The notes beneath the pieces are model-generated. The model did not search any database, had not been told where the DNA came from, and worked only from the letters and a program-made list of their open reading frames with translations. The translations under genes were made by a program, and so were the position numbers. Below are positions 35,003 through 42,684 of a DNA stretch of 64,000 nucleotides, one piece after another. Numbering within the stretch: the first letter of the stretch is position 1; the number at the start of each line of letters is the position of its first letter. Source of the DNA: Rhizobium sp. CCGE 510 (GTDB lineage: Bacteria > Pseudomonadota > Alphaproteobacteria > Rhizobiales > Rhizobiaceae); contig NZ_AEYF01000012.1 of NCBI RefSeq assembly GCF_000292525.1, positions 1 through 64,000 of the forward strand, given 5' to 3'.

Positions 35003-35716
35003 ATGTCCATGTTTTCTCACCGCAGGAGCCTTGCCGGGCTCCTTGCCGCAACCATTCTTTCGCTCGGTGCGTGTGTCGCAAGTGCGGCTGAAGATGCCGT
35101 CGTCATCCCGCCGCCGGCCGTTGACGAGGCTGTCCGGCCGGGCACCGAGACCGCCATTTTCGCCGGCGGCTGTTTCTGGGGTGTCCAGGGCGTCTTCCAG
35201 CACGTCAGGGGCGTTCAGAGCGCCGTCTCCGGTTATGCCGGCGGCGAGGCTGGGACGGCCCAGTACGAAACCGTCAGCACCGGCTCGACAGGTCACGCCG
35301 AAGCCGTCGAGGTGAAGTTCGATCCGAAACAAGTGAGCTACGGCAAATTGCTGCAGATCTTCTTTTCGGTGGCGCACAACCCGACGCAACTGAATTTCCA
35401 GGGGCCGGATCAGGGCACGCAATACCGTTCGGCGCTATTCGTCGCCGACCCCGAGCAGCGCAAGGTCGCCGAGCGCTATATCGGCCAGCTCGACAAGGCG
35501 CATGTCTTCGCCCAGCCGATCGTCACCAAGGTCTCCGATACCGCCGGCTTTTATCCCGCCGAAGCCTATCATCAGGATTTTCTGACGCTCAATCCTACCT
35601 ACCCCTATATCGTCTACAACGACCTGCCGAAAATCGAGAACCTGAAGTCGCTGTTTCCTGCCGACTACCGCAGCCAGCCGGTGCTCGTCAGGAAGGTTAG
35701 AGCCTTTCCTGGTTAG
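35003..35716 (+). CDS. msrA: Exported peptide methionine sulfoxide reductase MsrA
   Basis: A 237-residue protein. The first 29 residues are a signal peptide; LGAC at about 21-24 could be a lipobox, or signal peptidase I could cut after VASAA. The catalytic motif GGCFWG is near residue 55, with GYAGG and GHAEAVEV following, as in all MsrA enzymes. It should repair oxidised methionine in the periplasm. AGGAGG is 7 bases before ATG 35003. The last five codons and the stop lie inside the left terminal repeat of a MITE-like element (35697-35971), so the C-terminus was probably altered by its insertion. Confidence 0.93.
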   Translation: MSMFSHRRSLAGLLAATILSLGACVASAAEDAVVIPPPAVDEAVRPGTETAIFAGGCFWGVQGVFQHVRGVQSAVSGYAGGEAGTAQYETVSTGSTGHAEAVEVKFDPKQVSYGKLLQIFFSVAHNPTQLNFQGPDQGTQYRSALFVADPEQRKVAERYIGQLDKAHVFAQPIVTKVSDTAGFYPAEAYHQDFLTLNPTYPYIVYNDLPKIENLKSLFPADYRSQPVLVRKVRAFPG

Positions 35717-35971
35717 ATTGAAGCATTCTGCCGGAGCAGGTTTTCGTCAGGGCAGAGGCGATTGGCGACGGGCATACCTCCAGATACGTCCGAGCCGATC
35801 GCCTCTGATCCTGGCGGAAAGATGCCCGGCCCTTCGGGTTGGCTGAAACGGGCCGGCTGATCGACCGGCCGGCTTGGCCGTAGAACTGGGCTACGACGCG
35901 CGCCGGCCGGTCGACCATCCGACTCCGTTTGAGCCAACAGAATGCTTCAATCTAACCAGGAAAGGCTCTAA
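35697..35971. mobile_element. 275-bp MITE-like element with perfect 34-bp terminal inverted repeats
   Basis: Bases 35697-35730 are the exact reverse complement of 35938-35971. Inside are three further hairpins: CAGAGGCGAT/ATCGCCTCTG (35753-35762, 35798-35807), CCGGCCC/GGGCCGG (35826-35832, 35850-35856) and TCGACCGGCCGGC/GCCGGCCGGTCGA (35861-35873, 35902-35914). No coding region. There is no clear target-site duplication beyond GG on both sides. Its left end supplies the msrA stop codon. Confidence 0.8.
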
Positions 35972-35985
35972 GGGGTGATTGTCCC

Positions 35986-36441
35986 TCAGGGCATGATGTC
36001 GATAGGCGTATGATTGGGAACGCGAGCCCAGATATCGCGCATCTCCGTATTGGTGACCGCAATACAGCCATCCGTCCAATCCCATAGCCGATGGGCTTCC
36101 TGAAGCCCGTGGATCATGATATTGCCGCCGGGCGGAAAGCCGTTGGATTCGGCGTTGCGTCGGTCATCCGGGTTCGGATAGGAAATGTGGAGGCTGAGAT
36201 GCGCCATGGACTTGGGATTTCGCCAGTCGATCTCATAGCGCCCTTCCGGCGTTTTTTCGTCACCTTCCCGTTGCTTGCGACCTGCATCTGCAGCCTGCCC
36301 CAGTGAAATCCGATATGTCGAGATCGGAACATCCCCTTTGAGAAGGACCATGCGGCGTTCGGATTTATAAACGCGAACGAGGTCGGCCTGTTGCGCGAGC
36401 GGCGCATCCGGAGGCGGCGAGCCCGAGCCGATCCTGGCCAT
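35986..36441 (-). CDS. L,D-transpeptidase (YkuD) domain protein, N-terminus probably frameshifted
   Basis: The 151-residue frame contains the YkuD catalytic core: MIHGLQ (His111) and DWTDGCIAV (Cys126), with RTPEGRY-like KTPEGRYEIDWRN at about 63-76. Such enzymes form 3-3 cross-links in peptidoglycan or attach proteins to it, outside the cytoplasmic membrane. This frame has no signal or anchor. Just upstream, another frame starting at TTG 36499, with GAGG 6 bases before it, encodes KTKLIVLATVVVSLLY, a typical membrane anchor. Loss of one base in the TTTT run near 36455 would join the two. So the gene may be 35986-36499 with a frameshift. Confidence 0.75.
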   Translation of the reverse strand: MARIGSGSPPPDAPLAQQADLVRVYKSERRMVLLKGDVPISTYRISLGQAADAGRKQREGDEKTPEGRYEIDWRNPKSMAHLSLHISYPNPDDRRNAESNGFPPGGNIMIHGLQEAHRLWDWTDGCIAVTNTEMRDIWARVPNHTPIDIMP

Positions 36442-36779
36442 CAGTTTGGTATAAAAGGCTGACGACGACCGTGGCCAAGACGATAAGTTTTGTTTTCAAC
36501 GCGTGCCTCGATCGTCATGCCAACGGAATAATCATATCGTGTCATCGCGCCTTCATCCAGGAGGTGCGCCCTTGAGATTGCGCCTAATTTAGCGCCGTTT
36601 TTGCTTCGCCGGCTTTTTGTTAAGAATTTATCAACGTTAACAATATCTTAAATATAGAAAATCGCGTTCCACCGCGGAACATATCGTCAAGTCGGCCGTT
36701 TCAGCTGGGAGTTTCGTGCAGGGACAGCTGCCGGAGCGGATACCTCTTCCGAAGTATATGCGTAACAAGGGGACGTATC
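36442..36779. other. Intergenic region with frameshifted anchor and stress promoter
   Basis: 338 bases without an intact gene. Bases 36450-36499 (minus) encode the detached membrane anchor of the L,D-transpeptidase. The AT-rich stretch 36585-36665 may hold an ordinary promoter. The EcfG-type promoter at 36676-36700 points at the response regulator gene. Confidence 0.5.
36676..36700 (+). promoter_or_regulatory. EcfG/RpoE2-type general stress promoter
   Basis: GGAAC (36676-36680) and CGTT (36697-36700) are separated by 16 bases, the consensus for the alphaproteobacterial general stress sigma factor. It is 80 bases before the response regulator start. Confidence 0.75.
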
Positions 36780-37220
36780 ATGGCCACCAATGTCGTGCGG
36801 CGCTGGCAACGAGATGAACTCATGAGACAGAGAGTATTGATCGTCGAAGATGAATTCCTCATTGCCCTGGATCTCGGGGCGACGGTGGAGGATATGGGCA
36901 TGCAGGTCGCAGGTCTTGCGAGTGATCGCGAACAGGCGCTGCGGCTGGCGCCGCTTGCCGATATCGCCTTCGTCGACGTCAATCTCGCCGACGGCCAGAC
37001 CGGGCCCGAGATCGGCCGGCGGCTGGCGGAAGACCACGGTATTGCGGTTGTGTTCATGACCGGCAATCCCGAAGTTGTCGCCGACGGCGTCAAGGGCGCG
37101 GTTGGCGTGGTGCAGAAGCCGGTCATGCCTTCTGTCGTCCAGCAACTGGTGAAATATCTCGCCGCCCGCCGCGTCGGCATGTTCGCGGTCGTGCCCTCGC
37201 AAATGACGATCTTCGCCTGA
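36780..37220 (+). CDS. Single-domain response regulator
   Basis: A 146-residue receiver-only protein. Acidic pair Glu23-Asp24 (VEDEF), phosphoacceptor Asp66 (AFVDVNL), Thr94 (FMTGN) and Lys113 (VQKP) are all in place, so it should be phosphorylated. No output domain. Single receivers of this kind act as phosphate sinks or relay partners, and in alphaproteobacteria some work in the general stress pathway. The EcfG-type promoter upstream supports that link. ATG 36780 has AAGGGG 8 bases before it; ATG 36822 is a weaker alternative. A hybrid kinase with the same type of promoter is at 49261. Confidence 0.85.
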   Translation: MATNVVRRWQRDELMRQRVLIVEDEFLIALDLGATVEDMGMQVAGLASDREQALRLAPLADIAFVDVNLADGQTGPEIGRRLAEDHGIAVVFMTGNPEVVADGVKGAVGVVQKPVMPSVVQQLVKYLAARRVGMFAVVPSQMTIFA

Positions 37221-37257
37221 TTGAAAGGCCCTGATCTGATCGGGCTGAGCAGCCTCG

Positions 37258-37962
37258 TTAGCCCACTATGGCCGCAAGCTTCGGCTGACGCTCGTCCTTT
37301 TCCACCACCGGTCCGCCATAGGCCTTGAGAAAAGTCCGCACGGCATTGCGCGCGGCCTTTTCTAGTTCCGCATCGCTGGGTGTTTCGCCAAAGAGCGTCA
37401 TCATCTGCAGGTCGGCATTGGCGAGCGCCACGAACTGGCGGGCGGCGACGTCGAAATCGTCGATGACGAGCGCGCCCTTATGAGCGACCCGCGCAAGAAG
37501 CGCAGAAAGGGTAGTGGTCAGCTTGCCTGGCCCCTGCTGGCGCCAGCTTTCGAAGAGGTGCGGATAGCGCTCACCCTCCGTCTGCACCAGCTTGCGCAGG
37601 AATTTTCCGTCGTGGTTGCAGATGCAGTTCTTATTGAGGCGCACGGCAAAGGCCGTCAGCCCGTCCTCCAGATTGTCGGCGTTCTCGGGAAAGCTCGACA
37701 ACACCGAGAAGAGCATGGCGTTGGCGCGGTTCATGACGTCCTCGACAACGGCGACGAACAGCGTTTCCTTCTCGCGATAGTGATTGTAGATCGTCTGGCG
37801 GGAGACACAAGCGACGGCGGCAATCTCGTCGATGCTGGCGCCGGCAAAACCCTGGCGGCAGAAGACGTCGGCGGCGGCATCAAGGATCGACATGCGCTTG
37901 GCGCATTGTCCGCGCTGCGTATGCCCCCCCATCCGGACTGCCGGTGTCATGCGATCTTTCAT
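37258..37962 (-). CDS. TetR-family transcriptional regulator
   Basis: A protein of about 234 residues. The TetR helix-turn-helix is ILDAAADVFCRQGFAGASIDEIAAVACVSRQTIYNHYREKETLF, residues about 26-70; the rest is a helical ligand domain. The start is uncertain: ATG 37962, ATG 37950 and TTG 37998 are in frame and none has a good ribosome site. It is divergent from a Bcr/CflA-type drug efflux gene 200 bases away, with an operator-like inverted repeat between, so it most likely represses that gene and itself. The C-terminal 30 residues are charged. Confidence 0.85.
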   Translation of the reverse strand: MKDRMTPAVRMGGHTQRGQCAKRMSILDAAADVFCRQGFAGASIDEIAAVACVSRQTIYNHYREKETLFVAVVEDVMNRANAMLFSVLSSFPENADNLEDGLTAFAVRLNKNCICNHDGKFLRKLVQTEGERYPHLFESWRQQGPGKLTTTLSALLARVAHKGALVIDDFDVAARQFVALANADLQMMTLFGETPSDAELEKAARNAVRTFLKAYGGPVVEKDERQPKLAAIVG

Positions 37963-37991
37963 GACGGCGAAGATAAGACGTCTTGACGATT

Positions 37992-38035
37992 TAGACAATG
38001 GCGTCTAGTTTACATCAGTGTCCAAATTTATTGAC
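37992..38035. promoter_or_regulatory. Operator-like inverted repeats between TetR regulator and efflux gene
   Basis: TAGAC-N6-GTCTA (37992-38007) lies just upstream of the TetR gene, and GTGTC-N10-GACAC follows at about 38017-38036. Both fit a TetR-type site in a divergent promoter region. Confidence 0.5.
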
Positions 38036-38170
38036 ACGTCCGGTTCGGCTGCTGAAGATATGAGCTCCCAACTTCGTCTCCGCGCGAACAATCATCATTG
38101 AACCCTTAAGAGCACTGCGGCGGAGCGACGATCCGATGCCTTCGCCGCGCTTTTACGAAAGATCACCCCT

Positions 38171-39370
38171 ATGACGGCTCCCTTCTTTCGCATTGCCCTC
38201 ATTCTTGGGCTTCTCTCGGCCATCGGCCCCTTCGCCATCGACATGTATCTGCCGGCGCTGCCGTCCATCGGCCAGGACCTGCATGCGGATAACAACGTCA
38301 CCCAGCTGACGCTTCTCGCCTTCTTCATCTCCTTTGCCCTTGCCCAGCTGCTCTACGGCCCGCTTTCGGACATGTGGGGCCGCAAGCTGCCGCTCTATCT
38401 CGGCATCGGCGTCTTCGCGGTCGCCTCCATCGGCTGCGCGCTGGCGACCGATATCGAAACGCTGATCGCCTTCCGTTTCGTCCAGGGCATCGGCGGTGCC
38501 GCCGGCATGGTCATTCCGCGCGCGATCGTCCGCGACATGCATACCGGCGTGCAGGCCGCACGCCTGATGTCGCTGCTGATGCTGGTCTTTTCGATATCGC
38601 CGATCCTGGCGCCGTTGACGGGCAGCGCCGTCATCGAGTTCTACGGCTGGCGCGGGGTGTTCTGGGCGGTGACGATCGCCGCTTTCATCGGCCTCGTCCT
38701 GCTTGCCACCCAGCTTGAGGAAACCCGGCCTGCCAAGGAGCGCAGCGGCAGCGGCCTCAAGAGCGCCATGGCGGCCTACCGGCGGCTGCTTGCCGACCGC
38801 AATTTCCTGACGCTGACCTTCATCGGCGGTCTCGGCATTTCGAGCTTCCTCGTCTATCTCGCCAACTCGCCCTTCGTGCTGATCCAGCATTACGGGCTGA
38901 CGCCGACCGAATACAGCTTCGCCTTCTCGATCAACGCCGTGTCCTTCTTCGCGGTGTCGCAGGCGACCGGCTGGCTCGGCGAGCGTTTCGGCCTGGTGCG
39001 CGTCATGCGCATTGCCGTCAGCGTCTTTGCGCTTGCCATGGTGGTCATGGCGGTGGTGATGGCTTCAGGCTTCAACCAGCTGCCCGTCATGGCGACCTTC
39101 CTGTTCATCGGCTACGGCTTCCTCGGCCTCGTCATCCCGACGAGCGCCGTGCTTGCCCTTGAGGATCACGGCGCGATTGCCGGTACCGCCTCATCGCTGA
39201 TGGGCACCCTGCATTTCGTCATCGCTGCCGTCGCCATGGTGATATCGAGCCTCTTTTTCGACGGCACAGCCGTTCCGATGGCCGCCGGCATTGCGCTCTG
39301 TGCCTCCTTAGCCTTCCTGCTGACCCAGGCAACGATCGGCCGCCGGGCCGCGGTCGCTGCTGCCGAATAG
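38171..39370 (+). CDS. Bcr/CflA-family multidrug efflux MFS transporter
   Basis: A 399-residue membrane protein with 12 predicted spans. The N-terminal AIDMYLPALPSIGQDL is characteristic of the Bcr/CflA drug:H+ antiporter group, followed by the MFS loop motif GPLSDMWGRKLPL near residue 65 and the antiporter motif C region (IPRAIVRDM, then PILAPLTGS near 145). It should export drugs or sulfonamide-like compounds. The divergent TetR gene probably controls it. A single-gene transcript; the next gene is 110 bases downstream. Confidence 0.9.
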   Translation: MTAPFFRIALILGLLSAIGPFAIDMYLPALPSIGQDLHADNNVTQLTLLAFFISFALAQLLYGPLSDMWGRKLPLYLGIGVFAVASIGCALATDIETLIAFRFVQGIGGAAGMVIPRAIVRDMHTGVQAARLMSLLMLVFSISPILAPLTGSAVIEFYGWRGVFWAVTIAAFIGLVLLATQLEETRPAKERSGSGLKSAMAAYRRLLADRNFLTLTFIGGLGISSFLVYLANSPFVLIQHYGLTPTEYSFAFSINAVSFFAVSQATGWLGERFGLVRVMRIAVSVFALAMVVMAVVMASGFNQLPVMATFLFIGYGFLGLVIPTSAVLALEDHGAIAGTASSLMGTLHFVIAAVAMVISSLFFDGTAVPMAAGIALCASLAFLLTQATIGRRAAVAAAE

Positions 39371-39450
39371 TCAGGGCCACCAATCTGGGTTGCGATACCG
39401 CAGAAAATACCTCGCGCGATTGAATATTGGCGGGCAGCGCTATTTACGCC

Positions 39451-39466
39451 ATGACGTAATGGTCAT
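39451..39466. promoter_or_regulatory. Possible operator before the ACS-type transporter gene
   Basis: Inverted repeat ATGAC-N6-GTCAT directly upstream of the ribosome site. Could be the site of the LacI-type regulator encoded just beyond the transporter gene; weak evidence. Confidence 0.3.
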
Positions 39467-39480
39467 TCCGGAGAATATGC

Positions 39481-40773
39481 ATGGTCGATGAGAAGCGGCT
39501 GATCTCGAAAATCACCTGGAAGCTGATGCCGTTTCTCGGCATCCTTTATCTCATCGCCTATATCGACCGGCAGAATGTCAGCTTTGCCAAGCTGCAGATG
39601 GTCGATGCTCTCGGCATGAGCGAATATGCCTATGGCCTTGGCGCTTCGCTGTTCTTCATCGGCTATTTTCTTTTCGAGGTGCCGAGCAACCTGTTCCTCG
39701 AGAGGCTCGGCGCCCGTGTCTGGTTCGCCCGCATCCTGGTCTCCTGGGGCCTCGTGACCGTCGCGCTCGCCTTCACGCAGAGCGCGACGATGTTCTATAT
39801 CCTGCGCTTCCTGCTCGGCGTCTGCGAAGCCGGCTTCTTTCCCGGCGTGCTCTATCTGCTGACCTTGTGGTTCCCCTCGGCCTATCGCGGCCGGATGGTC
39901 GGGCTGTTCATGATCTTCAGCGCCATCGCCAATGCCGTCGGCGCACCGCTCGGCGGCGTGCTGCTCGATCTCGACGGTCTTTACGGCCTTGCCGGCTGGG
40001 AGTGGGTCTTCCTGGCGACCGGCATTCCAGCTGTCATCGCCGGCATCGTCACCTTCTTCTATCTTCCCGGCCGGCCCGAAAACGCAAACTTCCTGAGTGG
40101 CGATGAGAAGGACTGGCTCGAACGTAGGCTTGCCGCGGAAAATGCCGGCATGGGCGAAAATGCCGGAAACGGCTTCAAGGCGCTGATCGACCCGCGGGTC
40201 CTGCTGATGGCGCTCTGCTATATCGCCTTTCCGCTCTCGGCCTATGGCCTGAGCTACTGGCTGCCGACCATCGTCCAGGCCTTCGGTGTCAGCAACACGG
40301 TGAATGGTTTCCTCAACATCATTCCCTGGCTGCTGGTTGCGGTCGCGCTCTATACCGTTCCCGCCATGGCCGACAAGGCCCAGTCGAAGACGCCCTATAT
40401 CGTCATTCCGGCCTTGATCGGCGCCGCCTGCCTGCTGCTGTCGGCGCTGATCCCGAACCACGCCTTGCAATTCGCCTTCCTCTGCGTCGCCGCTGCCGGC
40501 ATCTTCGCGCCGCAGCCGGTGTTCTGGAGCCTGCCCTCGCGTTTCCTCAAAGGCGCGGGTGCCGCCGCCGGCCTTGCCGCCATCAATTCGGTTGGAAATC
40601 TCGGCGGTTTCGTCGCCCAGAACGTCGTGCCCTGGATCAAGGAGGCGAGCGGCAGCACGATCGCGCCGATGTTCTTCCTCGCCGCCTGCCTTGCTGTCGG
40701 CGCCCTGCTGGTTTTCTTCGTCACACAACGGCTGTCGATCAGCGAGCCGCCGGCGGCGCCGAGCCGGGTCTGA
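39481..40773 (+). CDS. MFS transporter of the anion:cation symporter (ACS) family
   Basis: A 430-residue protein with 12 spans. The start ISKITWKLMPFLGILYLIAYIDRQNVSFAKLQM region is the ACS family signature (phthalate, tartrate, glucarate and hexuronate carriers). YFLFEVPSNLFLERLGARVWFAR near residue 60 and RFLLGVCEAGFFPGVLYLLTLWFP near 105 confirm it. It likely imports an organic acid anion with protons; the substrate cannot be told. GGAG is 8 bases before ATG 39481. It converges on a LacI-type gene whose stop lies 6 bases away, so the regulator may serve this transporter. Confidence 0.88.
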   Translation: MVDEKRLISKITWKLMPFLGILYLIAYIDRQNVSFAKLQMVDALGMSEYAYGLGASLFFIGYFLFEVPSNLFLERLGARVWFARILVSWGLVTVALAFTQSATMFYILRFLLGVCEAGFFPGVLYLLTLWFPSAYRGRMVGLFMIFSAIANAVGAPLGGVLLDLDGLYGLAGWEWVFLATGIPAVIAGIVTFFYLPGRPENANFLSGDEKDWLERRLAAENAGMGENAGNGFKALIDPRVLLMALCYIAFPLSAYGLSYWLPTIVQAFGVSNTVNGFLNIIPWLLVAVALYTVPAMADKAQSKTPYIVIPALIGAACLLLSALIPNHALQFAFLCVAAAGIFAPQPVFWSLPSRFLKGAGAAAGLAAINSVGNLGGFVAQNVVPWIKEASGSTIAPMFFLAACLAVGALLVFFVTQRLSISEPPAAPSRV

Positions 40774-40779
40774 CGCGCT

Positions 40780-41817
40780 TCAGCCCGTCAGCGTGAAAGC
40801 GTCGCTTTCGCCGGGAATGAGTTCCAGCGGCCAGATCCGGCTGCGAGCGCCTTGCGGATAATGCTCGGCATAGGCCGGCATGGTGGCGAGCAGGGTTTCG
40901 CCGAGCTGGGCGCCGAGATCGCGCAGCGACATGCGGAAGGAGGTCAGCGACGGCTGCAGGAAATGCGTGCGCGGCTCCTCGCGGAAACCGACGACGGCGA
41001 GGTCACGGCCGGGCACGATGCCGGCCTCGGTTAGCCTGCGGTAAAGACCGATCGCCATCAGTTCGTGGATCAGGATGATCGCCGTCGGCCGCTCTTCGAT
41101 CATCAGCAGTTCGTGGCCGGCCTGATAGCCGCCCTGTTCGCTCGACTTGACGCGGATGACGAGGGCCGGGTCGAAGGCAATACCGTGGCGTTTCAGCGCC
41201 TGGCGGTAACTGTCGAGGAAGATATAGCCGAGATTGATGTCGGAGGAGGGAGCGGCCACGGCGATCCGCCGGTGGCCCTTGGCGACCAAGCGGTCGACGC
41301 CGCGCGCCGCCACGCCCTCGAAATCGAGGTCCATCCAGGTATAGCTGCCGCCAGAGGCGCTGCGGCCAAGCGTCACAAACGGGATTCGGACCTTTTCCAA
41401 CAGTTCGATGCGCCGGTCGGTGCGCCGGGTCGCCGAGATGATCATTGCGTCGACGAGGCGGCGCGCCACCATGCGCTTTAGATATTCATGCGGATCCTCG
41501 TCATCGGGGCAGGGCAGCATGACCAGATCGAGCTTGTGACGGGAAAACACGCTCTGCAGCCCGTCGGTGACGCCAAGGAAGAAGTCGTCGCTGTTTTCGA
41601 CCGTCTCGCGGCTGACCTCGAGCATCAGCCCGATGACGTTGGTCATGCCCTGGCGGAGGCTGCGGCCCGACTGGTTGGCGACGTAACCGAGCTCTTCGGC
41701 GGCGGCGAGCACGCGCCGGCGCGTTTCTTCGTTGACGTCGGGTTTGCCGTTCAGAGCACGGGACACCGTCCCGATCGAAATGTCGAGATGGTCGGCGAGC
41801 TGGCGAATTCCCTTCAT
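40780..41817 (-). CDS. LacI-family transcriptional regulator (AglR-like)
   Basis: A 345-residue protein with a classical LacI helix-turn-helix (IRQLADHLDISIGTVSRALNGKPDV, residues 4-28) and hinge, then a sugar-binding regulator domain. DFFLGVTDGLQ near residue 82 and the overall pattern resemble regulators of sugar uptake in rhizobia. No transport or catabolic operon lies next to it on its own side; the only partner is the convergent ACS transporter, separated by 6 bases with no terminator visible, so their 3' ends probably overlap as RNAs. Confidence 0.85.
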   Translation of the reverse strand: MKGIRQLADHLDISIGTVSRALNGKPDVNEETRRRVLAAAEELGYVANQSGRSLRQGMTNVIGLMLEVSRETVENSDDFFLGVTDGLQSVFSRHKLDLVMLPCPDDEDPHEYLKRMVARRLVDAMIISATRRTDRRIELLEKVRIPFVTLGRSASGGSYTWMDLDFEGVAARGVDRLVAKGHRRIAVAAPSSDINLGYIFLDSYRQALKRHGIAFDPALVIRVKSSEQGGYQAGHELLMIEERPTAIILIHELMAIGLYRRLTEAGIVPGRDLAVVGFREEPRTHFLQPSLTSFRMSLRDLGAQLGETLLATMPAYAEHYPQGARSRIWPLELIPGESDAFTLTG

Positions 41818-42246
41818 CTCTATCGATCTTCCTCCCTGAAAGCCCCGCGTCGGTAGCCCTTCTTGCCACAGGACAGCGCCTGCGAAAAGCGGGGAAGAGG
41901 TTGCGGTTGGAAGCTTCGGCGGATGACGAGTTCGGGAATGACTCGCTTGAGCGAAGCTCAGGACTGTGCGTCGGTACCGCCCTTTGGTGAAGGCTGCCCT
42001 TCACCCTAACCCTCTCCCCGTTTTATGGAGAGAGGGGACGTGCCCTGCGCGAGGTGTGCGAGGGGTGGAGAGGTTGCGGCAAATCGCCTTCGCCCCGTTT
42101 GCGGGGAGAAGGTGGCGGCAGCCGGATGAGGGGCCGATTCTTGGCGGATGTCTTTGATATAAACCGAAACCGAGGCTGCGAAACGCAACCTCGGCTGGGG
42201 GTCGAGCAGCGATGACGATGTCAACGCTGCTGCAAAATGCTCAAGC
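41818..42246. other. Gene-free region carrying a RIME-like repeat
   Basis: About 430 bases with no gene. It holds the repeat at 41994-42134; the rest shows no motif I can name. The promoter of the LacI-type gene must lie at the left end. Confidence 0.6.
41994..42134 (-). repeat. RIME-like palindromic repeat, copy in minus orientation
   Basis: About 140 bases made of two palindromes: CCCTCTCCCCG...AGAGAGGGG and CGCCCCGTTTGCGGGGAG, ending in GGATGAGGGGC. The reverse complement matches 59318-59460 closely along its whole length. This is the type of dispersed mosaic element known between rhizobial genes. Confidence 0.75.
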
Positions 42247-42567
42247 CTACTCGCAGACCCGCACGGTTTCTGCGTGGTAGCCGCCGTCATAGCGGTTGCG
42301 CACGTCGCGGTCCTCATACCAGCATCTCGGCTGGGGTTCGACATAGCGGGGGCTCTCGACATAGCGAGGGCCTTCATCAACGTAGCGAGGTCCGCCACCA
42401 TTGGCGAGTGCGCCGCCGATCAGGCCGCCGACGACACCTGCGGCAACGCCGCCGGCGATGATGCGGCCGGTATTGTCGCGATGATGGTGGTCACGCGCGG
42501 CAGCAGGCTGAATAGCCGATCCAACAAGGGCCGTCGCGATCAACAGGCTGCTAATGATTCTCTTCAT
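42247..42567 (-). CDS. Small exported glycine-zipper protein with PRYV repeats
   Basis: A 106-residue protein. A signal peptide (ISSLLIATALVGSAIQPAAA) ends near residue 24. A His-Arg cluster is followed by a glycine-zipper membrane-like segment (IIAGGVAAGVVGGLIGGALA, about 36-55), then three PRYV repeats (PRYVDEG, PRYVES, PRYVEP) and a C-terminal part with two cysteines. Similar small envelope proteins with a glycine zipper are common in rhizobia; they are thought to sit in the outer membrane or periplasm. No function is known. Single gene with GAGGAG before the ATG. Confidence 0.75.
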   Translation of the reverse strand: MKRIISSLLIATALVGSAIQPAAARDHHHRDNTGRIIAGGVAAGVVGGLIGGALANGGGPRYVDEGPRYVESPRYVEPQPRCWYEDRDVRNRYDGGYHAETVRVCE

Positions 42568-42684
42568 GTCATTCTCCTCAGTGGCACTCGTCCCCCGATA
42601 AGAGAGAAATGCGGCAGCAAATCGTTTGTTCGATCAATCTTTGCGACAGGCGTTAATTCATGTCAATTTCTCAGTGGGTCGCCG

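Noticed and set aside
37225..37257. Imperfect stem GCCCTGATC/GATCGGGC as terminator after the response regulator
   Set aside because: Interrupted by a bulge, short, and without a T-run.
39463..40728. Minus-strand open frame of 421 codons opposite the ACS-type transporter
   Set aside because: Low-complexity charged product; the plus-strand gene has the transporter signature.
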